5,416 nt of DNA, from contig CACYHM010000129.1 in NCBI GenBank assembly GCA_902774195.1, forward strand, positions 1-5,416. Direction: 5' to 3'. Shown piece by piece: positions 1 to 5,253 of the stretch. Position 1 is the stretch's first letter. Each line of letters starts with the position of its first letter. This DNA comes from an uncultured Eubacteriales bacterium. GTDB taxonomy: Bacteria > Bacillota_A > Clostridia > Peptostreptococcales > Anaerovoracaceae. A model generated the notes under the pieces. That model did not search any database and was not told where the DNA came from. It saw only the letters and a program-made list of their open reading frames with translations. Made by a program: the position numbers and the translations under genes.

Positions 1-747
1 CAGAAGCATGCGCAGCACCTGTACGCTCACCGCTTCGGATTCCGGGCGGTATCTCTTTGCCAGGTCGACGGCCCAGATGGTGTTGTCTACCAGCCCGCAA
101 AGGCGCTGATCCCAAGCGAACTGACGGTCTCCGAAAGCAGTGATGCTTTTCGGGTTGCTGTAGACATCGACTATGGTCTCGGGAATGGTGCATGTCTGTT
201 CTGCATCGTTATCGCACAGCAGATCGACGGCCATATTGTATCCGAAGTCTTCATTTGCACGTGTGCCGTTGAATCGGATACCGTAGCGCTCGACGAACGA
301 GCGCCTGAAGAGCTTGCCGTCCATAGACACTCCTCCGCTGCCGGTCCTTAGTACTTTTCCCGACTCATCAAGCGTGGCAAGGCATCCCCCGCAGCGCTGA
401 ACGGCGTCATTTTCGTTCATGGCGCTTCGAAGGAGTTCGAGCGAACGAGGAGTCGAAAACGCGTCATCGGCGTCTATACAGGTAAAATACGGGGCGTCCG
501 AGGCATCTATTCCTGCCTGTCTGGCGCCGCCCGGGCCGAGATTATGCGGAAGACGGATGAGTCTGATATCCATGCGCGAAAGGAACGGATCCGTCACATC
601 ACGGTAGTCTCCTTCCGGACATTCGTCATCCACGACTGTCACACCAAGATCGCCGGCAATGCTCTGCACTGCCAGCGACTCAAGTGTCCGTCCGAGAGTT
701 TCGTGCGCGCGGTGAGCGGGCACGATCACGTCTATGCGTTCATTCAT
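1..747 (-). CDS. Family 2 glycosyltransferase, N-terminal part (runs off left edge)
   Basis: The frame is open for 249 codons from ATG 747 to the window edge, so the C-terminus is missing. The protein has the GT-A fold of family 2 glycosyltransferases, which transfer a sugar from a nucleotide-sugar donor, usually to a cell-surface polymer or lipid. It opens with the strand RIDVIVPAHR (residues 4-13), followed by the nucleotide-binding VTVVDDEC (37-43). NLGPGGARQAGID (69-81) is a typical family motif. The metal-binding DxD lies in CIDADDAF (D92, D94), and ANEDFGYN (164-171) fits the acceptor/catalytic-base acidic pair. The start overlaps the stop of the upstream YihY gene by 8 bp (ATGAATGA), which suggests translational coupling. 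A long Shine-Dalgarno-like stretch lies inside that upstream gene at 755-767. Family is confident; donor, acceptor and polymer are unknown. Confidence 0.9.
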   Translation of the reverse strand, partial: MNERIDVIVPAHRAHETLGRTLESLAVQSIAGDLGVTVVDDECPEGDYRDVTDPFLSRMDIRLIRLPHNLGPGGARQAGIDASDAPYFTCIDADDAFSTPRSLELLRSAMNENDAVQRCGGCLATLDESGKVLRTGSGGVSMDGKLFRRSFVERYGIRFNGTRANEDFGYNMAVDLLCDNDAEQTCTIPETIVDVYSNPKSITAFGDRQFAWDQRLCGLVDNTIWAVDLAKRYRPESEAVSVQVLRMLL

Positions 748-1642
748 GGATAGAGATCACATCCTTTGTCATACCTTCGTTTTCTCCGGACTCAAGCACC
801 CGGTTCACCACGCCTCCGCCGAAAAGTATCATCACCATGTACCTTATCCACAGAAGCAGCAGAAATACAGCTGCCAGAGATCCGTATAAATTGGAATAGT
901 GATATGATCTGGAGATGAAGAATGAAAACAGACGGGTGAACACGATCCAGCACAGTACGGTGATCAGAGCTCCGGGAAACTGGCTTTTTATCGTTCTTCG
1001 TTCTTCCGGCAGCTTTGCGTAAAACAAAAGCACTACCAGAAGTTCAGGCAGGATGATGAGAAGTGAACCGATCCTGCCTGCATCCGAGTCATTCATCATT
1101 TCGAGCACCATTATCGCCGGGATCAGTATTATCAGCATCAGGGTGAAGGAAAGCCTCTTCGCGCTCCTTTTCACATAAGCGATCCCGCTCTCAAGCAGCG
1201 CGTGCTCGCGGTCCGTTGCTGTTTCGCGGTCTTCTGTCCTGTTGTCCAGCTCGTTCAGCCCCTTCTGTATCGCCATAACGCCTTTGCTTGCCGACCACAA
1301 AGTGGTCACTGCCGCCACAGAAGCGAGCAGCAGTCCGCCGGACTGTTTCTTGAGTTCTGCTACAAGAGCTATTATGAGCACCTTGATAGGCTCCATGTCC
1401 GGAAGTATCTTAAGCAGGATATCGGCGACATCTTCTGCCGAATACCCGGGGATAAGATTCACGATCGAGATGATCAGCGCAATGAACGGGATCATGGCAA
1501 TAACGATGAACAGCGTCGAATATCCCGAGTACACTGTGATCCTGTTTTCATTGAACATCCTGACACCGGGGATCACCAATTCTCTGATCAGCCTTCCCAG
1601 AGGCCCCCGGCCTTCCGCCAATAAGTTTTTAAGTCTCTCCAT
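740..1642 (-). CDS. YihY/virulence factor BrkB family membrane protein
   Basis: A 300-residue polytopic inner-membrane protein of the YihY/BrkB family, which older annotations wrongly named ribonuclease BN. About six hydrophobic segments are visible, near residues 43-63, 101-123, 163-182, 191-210, 223-244 and 253-278. Two family signatures stand out: WSASKGVMAIQKGLN (116-130) and YSNLYGSLAAVFLLLLWIRY (249-268). Length is normal for the family. The molecular function of the family is not settled; envelope transport roles have been proposed. The start has GGAG at 1650-1653, 7 nt upstream of the ATG. It follows the HAD gene after 51 bp and overlaps the glycosyltransferase start by 8 bp, so it sits in the middle of an apparent operon. 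The hydrophilic stretch at 133-150, rich in Glu, Arg and Asp, is a probable loop. Family is confident, role is not. Confidence 0.92.
   Translation of the reverse strand: MERLKNLLAEGRGPLGRLIRELVIPGVRMFNENRITVYSGYSTLFIVIAMIPFIALIISIVNLIPGYSAEDVADILLKILPDMEPIKVLIIALVAELKKQSGGLLLASVAAVTTLWSASKGVMAIQKGLNELDNRTEDRETATDREHALLESGIAYVKRSAKRLSFTLMLIILIPAIMVLEMMNDSDAGRIGSLLIILPELLVVLLFYAKLPEERRTIKSQFPGALITVLCWIVFTRLFSFFISRSYHYSNLYGSLAAVFLLLLWIRYMVMILFGGGVVNRVLESGENEGMTKDVISIHE
755..767 (-). promoter_or_regulatory. Ribosome binding site of the glycosyltransferase gene, inside the YihY gene
   Basis: Read on the minus strand this is AAAGGATGTGATC, one base away from the full anti-Shine-Dalgarno complement AAAGGAGGTGATC. 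It lies within the last codons of the YihY gene, ahead of ATG 747. The spacing is slightly long (12 nt after GGATG). It supports start 747 and coupled translation of the overlapping pair. Confidence 0.5.
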
Positions 1643-1693
1643 CTGTCTGCTCCGTCACCGGGATCAGGGGTTCCCTGCCCCCTTCTCACGTAC

Positions 1694-2326
1694 TTATTCC
1701 TCCAGATGGATGTTCCATCCTGTATCTATCTTCTTTTTTACCTTATCCATGGTCTCCCCGTTGAGATCAGGCCAGTCGTTCACGGTGGTTGCGCTGTCTG
1801 TCACCAGATAGGCTTTTTCGGCGCACAGGGCCATCGGCGTATCGGCGAGCGAGTCGGAGTAGAAATTATCGATTTTCGGGAATCCGTGGTCAAAGATATA
1901 TCTTGCTTTTTCCTTTGCGTACATCAGGTTGTTCGTGAATATCCCGTATTCACGGTCGAACTCTGTCGCCATGTAATTCACGCCGAGTCTTCCGGCTATC
2001 GGTCCGATGATGCAGTCAGGAGAAGCGCTTATGATGAGATCATCCGGTTTTTTCTGCGCGAGATACCAGTCGGATATCCTGCTTTCATATTTATCCCAGT
2101 AGCGCTCTATCTGCTCATCAAAATCGTCTATCTGGGTAAGATAGCTGAACATGGTGCGCTGAAGGCGATAGTTGGGGAGCCTTCCTGTCTTGTGCCTGAT
2201 AAGATCTCTCATGATCTTCGGAAACCACGTGAACCACAGCTTTGGATGGCGCTTCATGCACCACAGCGCAAAGCCGATCGAGCAGTCAGAGTAAAATATA
2301 GTTCCGTCAAAGTCGTAAACGTTCAT
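1694..2326 (-). CDS. HAD-IB family hydrolase (phosphoserine-phosphatase-like)
   Basis: A 210-residue haloacid-dehalogenase-superfamily phosphatase with all four motifs. Motif I is YDFDGT (residues 4-9), with nucleophile D5 and acid/base D7. Motif II is LIISAS with S100. The motif III lysine is K138 or K140 in AKEKARYI. Motif IV is YSDSLADTPM with D158 and D162, which bind Mg2+. The helical insert between motifs I and II (about 15-90), rich in Trp and Arg, is a subclass I cap, and the pattern fits subclass IB (SerB-like enzymes and lipid-phosphate phosphatases). It is predicted to be a soluble Mg-dependent phosphomonoesterase; the substrate cannot be read from the sequence. AGGAG at 2339-2343, within the last codons of the transporter gene, is the likely ribosome site, spaced rather far (12 nt). 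The gap to the upstream stop is 8 bp, so co-transcription is likely. Its neighbours (YihY, glycosyltransferase) allow a membrane or envelope substrate, but that is inference. Confidence 0.9.
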   Translation of the reverse strand: MNVYDFDGTIFYSDCSIGFALWCMKRHPKLWFTWFPKIMRDLIRHKTGRLPNYRLQRTMFSYLTQIDDFDEQIERYWDKYESRISDWYLAQKKPDDLIISASPDCIIGPIAGRLGVNYMATEFDREYGIFTNNLMYAKEKARYIFDHGFPKIDNFYSDSLADTPMALCAEKAYLVTDSATTVNDWPDLNGETMDKVKKKIDTGWNIHLEE

Positions 2327-2334
2327 AAATGTTT

Positions 2335-3939
2335 TCAGCTCCTGAGTTTTTCGATATCGATTTCTCCGACGGTGTTTCCCAGAAGAACGATCTGGCTCTG
2401 CAGACAGTAAGTATTGACGGCGACCGTCAGGAATTCGAAGAACGCGTTGATCGAAATGATCATGGCCAGAGCCTGCGAGTTAAGTCCCAGCTGTGTGAAC
2501 AGTATCGAGAAGCAGACCGTAGTGCCTCCCATGACCGGCGGCGTAGCAACCGAAAGTATGAAGGAAAGCAGGAATGCCGCCGCTACCCATGACCATGTCA
2601 CCTCTATCCCGTACATGCCTGCTGTAAACAGGCTGCTTGCGATAAATACGATGCAGTAACCCGGACGGAACAGGATGCTCCCGAGGTTGTAGGAAAGAGG
2701 CGCAAAATCACTGTCCACGCCAAGCGGCCCGATCAGGACATCGATGGCAGGCATGAAGACCGCACCGACACTCGCGCTCGAAAGTGCGATGAGGAATGAC
2801 GGCAGCATTTTATGGATATAGGTCCGCGGCCCCACCCTCAGGCGGATACATACAACTGCGGTATAGACCGCAAGTGTCACAAAGTCTGCTATGACCACCA
2901 TCAGGAAAAGCTTCAGAAAACCGGAAAGTACCGAATATGTCCCGCTCAGGATCTGTCCGCATACCATCAGCCCGACATAGACCGGGATAAAGCGGTTCAG
3001 GTATGAGTTCGAAAGGATGGCCACGATATTGACCTCATCGAATATCTCTGTGAGATGTTCAGCTTTCTGCCCCATGTGCAGCATCGCAACGCCGAACATT
3101 ATGCCGATGATGATTATATGTACTGAATTGAACTCCAGTATAGGCGTAAGGATATTGTTCGGAACGAAGCTGATCAGAATGTCGAAGAAATCGAAGAAAT
3201 CCAGCGACATCTTTGCCGAATCCCCAAACCGTATCCCGGGGACCATGAACACGGTGCACAGCAGCGTTACGAAAAAGGCTACAGACAGGAAGCTCCGGAT
3301 CATCTTCTTGCCTACAGTACTGAATGTTGAGATATCTCCCAGACGCACGATACCAAGAGTAATGGCTGCGAAGCACATCAGTGTCGCCATGACGCAGAGC
3401 AGTCCGACAAAGGCATTGGTGATCGGTGTGATGATCCTTGCAGCTATGTCTCCCGCCAGTGCCGGCATAAGGGCGTTGATCAGGACCCCTGCCGCTGCCC
3501 CTGACAAAAGTCCGGCGAGGATGGAAACGATCAGACTCATCCTGCGCTTTTTCATCAGGGTAAAGGTCACCAGATTGGCGCCGCTACGGTACTTCCATGA
3601 CTGAGCTACCGTATTTGAATTAGCCAGCAGCGATCCCATGACCGAAGTCACGGAGGAATCATCCTGTGCGAAAGGATCCATGCTCTCTCCCTCGACCTTC
3701 AGGGATACCCTGAATGCGCCGAGTGACCGGGAGAATCTGAGCGACGCTATGGTTCCTTCAGGGAAGCTGTCCATGTAGTCCAGCATCGTCTCTTCGAGGA
3801 TCAGTTTAAGGCGCAGGGCGTCCTTGCGGTCTACAGGCTCATGTGACAGTTCATCAGCGAGTTCATCTGTGATCCGGTCGATTTCTGCCGCTTTCAGCTC
3901 AAATTTGTTTTCCTGACTTCTTATGTTCGTGATATCCAT
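2335..3939 (-). CDS. SDF-family (dicarboxylate/amino acid:cation symporter) transporter with N-terminal degenerate RsbW-like ATPase domain
   Basis: A 534-residue protein in two parts. Residues about 15-131 are soluble and resemble the GHKL/HATPase fold of anti-sigma kinases (RsbW/SpoIIAB). LKLILEETMLDYM (45-56) matches the N-box helix, with Asp54 at or near the usual Asn. The G1-like EGESMDPF (83-90) lacks the glycines, and WKYRSGANLVTFTLMKK (115-131) matches the final strands of that fold. Residues 133-520 are hydrophobic and SDF-like. They include GIVRLGDISTFSTVGKK (196-212), PNNILTPILEFNSVHIIIIG (260-279), an HP1-like ALSSASVGAVFMPA (385-398), a TM7-like PLSYNLGSI (414-422), an HP2-like TPPVMGGTT (466-474) and TM8 (about 490-518). 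Canonical SDF proteins are Na+- or H+-coupled importers of acidic amino acids or C4-dicarboxylates; this one diverges at the binding residues. ATG 3939 is chosen because AGAAGG (3946-3951) sits 6 nt upstream and an extended -10 promoter lies just before it. A longer frame to 4116 would cross that promoter and a terminator. First gene of the probable operon. Confidence 0.82.
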   Translation of the reverse strand: MDITNIRSQENKFELKAAEIDRITDELADELSHEPVDRKDALRLKLILEETMLDYMDSFPEGTIASLRFSRSLGAFRVSLKVEGESMDPFAQDDSSVTSVMGSLLANSNTVAQSWKYRSGANLVTFTLMKKRRMSLIVSILAGLLSGAAAGVLINALMPALAGDIAARIITPITNAFVGLLCVMATLMCFAAITLGIVRLGDISTFSTVGKKMIRSFLSVAFFVTLLCTVFMVPGIRFGDSAKMSLDFFDFFDILISFVPNNILTPILEFNSVHIIIIGIMFGVAMLHMGQKAEHLTEIFDEVNIVAILSNSYLNRFIPVYVGLMVCGQILSGTYSVLSGFLKLFLMVVIADFVTLAVYTAVVCIRLRVGPRTYIHKMLPSFLIALSSASVGAVFMPAIDVLIGPLGVDSDFAPLSYNLGSILFRPGYCIVFIASSLFTAGMYGIEVTWSWVAAAFLLSFILSVATPPVMGGTTVCFSILFTQLGLNSQALAMIISINAFFEFLTVAVNTYCLQSQIVLLGNTVGEIDIEKLRS

Positions 3940-3979
3940 TGGAAACCTTCTTGTTCTGTTTAACCTGCAATGATTATTA

Positions 3980-4009
3980 AGTATACCATAACTGAATGAC
4001 GGAAATGAA
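3980..4009 (-). promoter_or_regulatory. Promoter of the transporter-HAD-YihY-glycosyltransferase operon
   Basis: On the minus strand TGGTATACT (3980-3988) is an extended -10 element (TGn plus TATACT). A poor -35, TTCATT or TCATTT, lies 17-18 bp upstream at 4003-4009. The predicted transcript would start near 3973, leaving a leader of about 33 nt before the transporter start. The weak -35 overlaps the U-tract of the preceding gene's terminator. No operator is evident. Confidence 0.6.
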
Positions 4010-4029
4010 AAAGGCTCCGTCAGGAGCCC
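4008..4029 (-). terminator. Rho-independent terminator after the propeller-like gene
   Basis: On the minus strand GGCTCC (4023-4028) and GGAGCC (4013-4018) pair perfectly around a TGAC loop, followed by TTTTTCATTT. It lies 12 bp past the stop at 4041 and insulates the transporter operon from the upstream gene. Confidence 0.85.
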
Positions 4030-4040
4030 GTCCGCCGCAG

Positions 4041-4837
4041 TCATTCCATTTTGGAAAAGTCCGCAAAACAGATATCTCCGTTTTCGGTCAGAACAAGCGC
4101 TTTCCCGCAGCCCCATACGACTGACGGCGCCTGAACAGGTCTTCCGTCCTCATCTATGAATTCCAGAGGTTCGGTATCCTCTGTCTGATCTCCTTTGATC
4201 CTGCTTACATAGAATGAATCCGGGTCATCGTATCCGCCGTTCATGATCAGGAATCTTCCGTTTCCGGTTACCGCGCAGAACGCCAGATGATCTCACCGTC
4301 CGTCGTCCACGCGCACACTCCGCAGCTTCCTATCGGCTCATCCCATCCGTAATTACCGAATACTCCTTCATCGAAGTAACTTGTAAAAATGATCCCGTCA
4401 TTTCTGACGATGCAGTCGGCAATTCCGTCTCCGAAGGTGAAAGCTCGCAGGACCTTCCCTTCTCTGTCTGTGAACACGGCATTCTTTTCCGGTCCGTTTT
4501 TCTCCGAATTCATACACCTCGATCCCAAAAGGAGCAATGAACCGCCGGGAACCGGAAGCATAAAGCGAAAGTTCATCGTATGCCTTCCGAGATCAAGCTT
4601 CTCCACCTTCTCAATGGCTCCGCTCTCCCACGAAGGTGTAATGACCACTGCCGTATAGACCGCATCCGCGACGGTGTTTACGAACATCCCGTCTATGCGT
4701 GCGGGGACGCCGGATGAAAAAAGAAAATAGGCCTTTCCGTCATATCCGATCTCCATGCTGACGAGGTCAAGCCCCGCCACTCCCTGTTCTATGAACAGCT
4801 TCCTTAGGCCTTTTGGATCTTTCAGTGTTTTTCTCAT
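4041..4837 (-). pseudogene. Beta-propeller-like protein of unknown function, interrupted by a frameshift
   Basis: Two consecutive minus-strand frames form one interrupted gene. The first (4837 to stop 4268) gives 189 residues ending GEIIWRSAR. The second is open from just after a TGA at 4293-4295 down to stop 4041; it reads AFCAVTGNGRFLIMNGG and ends FADFSKME. Restoring one base between 4271 and 4292 would join them into a protein of about 265 residues. Several short beta-hairpin-like repeats recur: SMEIGYDGKAYFLFS, FRFMLPVPGGSLLLLGS, FTDREGKVLRAFTFGDG, CAWTTDGEIIW and LVLTENGDICFADF. The central IIFTSYFDEGVFGNYGW resembles a motif seen in hypothetical propeller-like proteins. There is no signal peptide or membrane segment, so it is probably cytoplasmic. 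Start 4837 is preceded by GGTGATC (4840-4846), which complements the 16S 3' end, and by an extended -10 promoter. A sequencing or assembly error, real decay and recoding are all possible; no slippery heptamer is visible. Confidence 0.72.
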
Positions 4838-4875
4838 ACGATCACCACGCTTTCAGTCAGGTATTACCATGTAAC

Positions 4876-4894
4876 ATTATATCAGAATATCAGA
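4876..4894 (-). promoter_or_regulatory. Extended -10 promoter of the propeller-like gene, with a tandem 8-bp repeat
   Basis: On the minus strand TGATATAAT (4876-4884) is a consensus extended -10 (TGn plus TATAAT). No good -35 is visible 16-18 bp upstream. The octamer TCTGATAT occurs twice head to tail (4879-4886 and 4887-4894), the downstream copy overlapping the -10. The repeat could be an operator half-site pair, but it is short enough to be chance. The leader before ATG 4837 would be about 30 nt. Confidence 0.6.
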
Positions 4895-4924
4895 CTCTTC
4901 AGCTTATCGTGTTCCCGGATCCCG

Positions 4925-4957
4925 TAAATAAAACGGCCTTGCGTCAGCAAGGTCGTT
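4925..4957 (-). terminator. tRNA-linked terminator, copy A
   Basis: On the minus strand AAACGACCTTGC and GCAAGGCCGTTT pair around TGAC with a single A.C mismatch, followed by TATTTACG. It directly abuts the CCA end of tRNA fragment A, as a terminator would behind a tRNA gene. It is nearly identical to copy B at 5038-5066. Confidence 0.75.
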
Positions 4958-4978
4958 TGGTTGCGGGAGGGGGACTTG
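4929..4978 (-). repeat. Direct repeat unit A (tRNA 3' end plus terminator)
   Basis: These 50 bp match 5041-5090 without gaps, with 3 differences (4936, 4955 and 4956). The offset is 112 bp. The unit is a terminator hairpin plus the last 21 nt of an initiator tRNA. The match stops abruptly inside the T-loop. Confidence 0.9.
4958..4978 (-). pseudogene. tRNA-fMet 3' fragment A (positions 56-76)
   Basis: On the minus strand CAAGT, CCCCC, TCCCGCA, A, CCA reproduces the end of the T-loop, the 3' T-stem strand, the 3' acceptor strand, the discriminator base and the encoded CCA of fragment B. Upstream of C56 the sequence is unrelated to a tRNA, so it cannot make a functional tRNA. It is read as an older or more eroded scar of the same kind as fragment B. 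Confidence 0.75.
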
Positions 4979-5037
4979 CGACGGCGCGCAGCGCCTAGTC
5001 CCTTCAGGGGAACCCCTTGGGGTGAAAGTCCCCGACG
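4979..5037. other. GC-rich self-complementary segment between the two tRNA scars
   Basis: About 60 bp with no gene. GGGACT (4971-4976, inside fragment A) pairs with AGTCCC (4997-5002), enclosing GGCGC-GCA-GCGCC (4983-4995). A second set of G and C runs follows: GGGG at 5007-5010, CCCC at 5013-5016, GGGG at 5019-5022 and CCCC at 5030-5033. These can form alternative short hairpins. The base composition is unlike the AT-rich DNA to the right of fragment B. Origin unknown: remnant of an earlier insertion, or a small palindromic repeat. Confidence 0.5.
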
Positions 5038-5066
5038 TAATAAAACGACCTTGCGTCAGCAAGGTC
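5038..5066 (-). terminator. tRNA-linked terminator, copy B
   Basis: On the minus strand GACCTTGC, TGAC, GCAAGGTC forms a perfect 8-bp stem with a 4-nt loop (5047-5066), followed by GTTTTATTA. It lies 4 bp beyond the CCA end of tRNA fragment B. Confidence 0.8.
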
Positions 5067-5090
5067 AATTGGTTGCGGGAGGGGGACTTG
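5041..5090 (-). repeat. Direct repeat unit B (tRNA 3' end plus terminator)
   Basis: Partner of 4929-4978, with 47 of 50 positions identical. Here the tRNA sequence continues beyond the repeat into the variable loop, anticodon arm and anticodon, which makes this the less eroded copy. Confidence 0.9.
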
Positions 5091-5114
5091 AACCCCCGAC
5101 CTCCGGGTTATGAG
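5070..5114 (-). pseudogene. 3' portion of initiator tRNA-fMet (CAT), positions 32-76; probable attachment-site scar
   Basis: On the minus strand the order is anticodon loop CTCATAA (5108-5114), 3' anticodon stem CCCGG, variable loop AGGTC, T-arm GGGGG-TTCAAGT-CCCCC, acceptor TCCCGCA, discriminator A and CCA: 45 nt, exactly positions 32-76. Anticodon CAT, CCC at positions 39-41 and A72 are the marks of the initiator rather than the elongator tRNA-Met. The 5' half is absent: where the stem partner CCGGG should follow, the sequence is unrelated and AT-rich. Tyrosine-recombinase elements commonly integrate in the anticodon loop and displace the 3' half of the tRNA. With this orientation the element would lie to the right (5115 onward) and the original chromosome to the left. 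A simple partial duplication of a tRNA gene is the alternative. Confidence 0.85.
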
Positions 5115-5209
5115 TTCAAAACTACCCGTTTTCTATCGTTTTATATTGTTTCTCAACTTGTTGATTTTAAAGGGTTTGCGGGATTATATGCTGTTTATCG
5201 TTTAGTATC

Positions 5210-5253
5210 ATAATTCAACTTTTTGTATCGGAGTTGAACTTTTGTTGAATTAT
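5210..5253. repeat. Nested inverted repeats with GTTGAA core
   Basis: ATAATTCAAC (5210-5219) and GTTGAATTAT (5244-5253) are perfect 10-bp inverted repeats 24 bp apart. Inside, TTCAACT (5214-5220) and AGTTGAA (5232-5238) form a second perfect pair. The half-site GTTGAA therefore occurs three times in 40 bp. There is no U-tract, so this is not a typical terminator; binding sites for an integrase, excisionase or repressor are plausible. Confidence 0.6.

Noticed and set aside
1650..1690. Small hairpin CAGGG-AAC-CCCTG between the HAD and YihY genes
   Set aside because: The stem is only 5 bp with no U-tract; it is not a convincing terminator or regulatory leader.
1202..2410. Several long plus-strand frames
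   Set aside because: They are antisense to the well-supported YihY and HAD genes and have no recognisable family features.
3940..4116. Longer N-terminus for the transporter, starting at 4116
   Set aside because: The extra 59 codons cross a clear terminator and an extended -10 promoter and overlap the end of the upstream gene. ATG 3939 has a well-placed ribosome site.
4041..4244. A separate 67-residue gene
   Set aside because: Its frame extends upstream of the ATG with matching protein character directly to the break in the 4268-4837 frame. A single interrupted gene explains both better.
2855..4670. Identical AVYTAVV heptapeptide and similar DNA in the transporter and the propeller-like gene
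   Set aside because: Short hydrophobic match without flanking similarity; chance is sufficient.
5070..5114. Functional tRNA-Met gene
   Set aside because: The D-arm, 5' acceptor strand and 5' anticodon stem are absent and cannot be found to the right.
5022..5213. Plus-strand frame containing REGDLNPRPPGYEF
   Set aside because: This peptide is the familiar false translation of the antisense strand of a tRNA-fMet 3' end. The frame straddles the tRNA scar and is not a gene.
4925..5253. CRISPR-like array
   Set aside because: Only two long repeats with one spacer, and both are explained as tRNA-terminator units.
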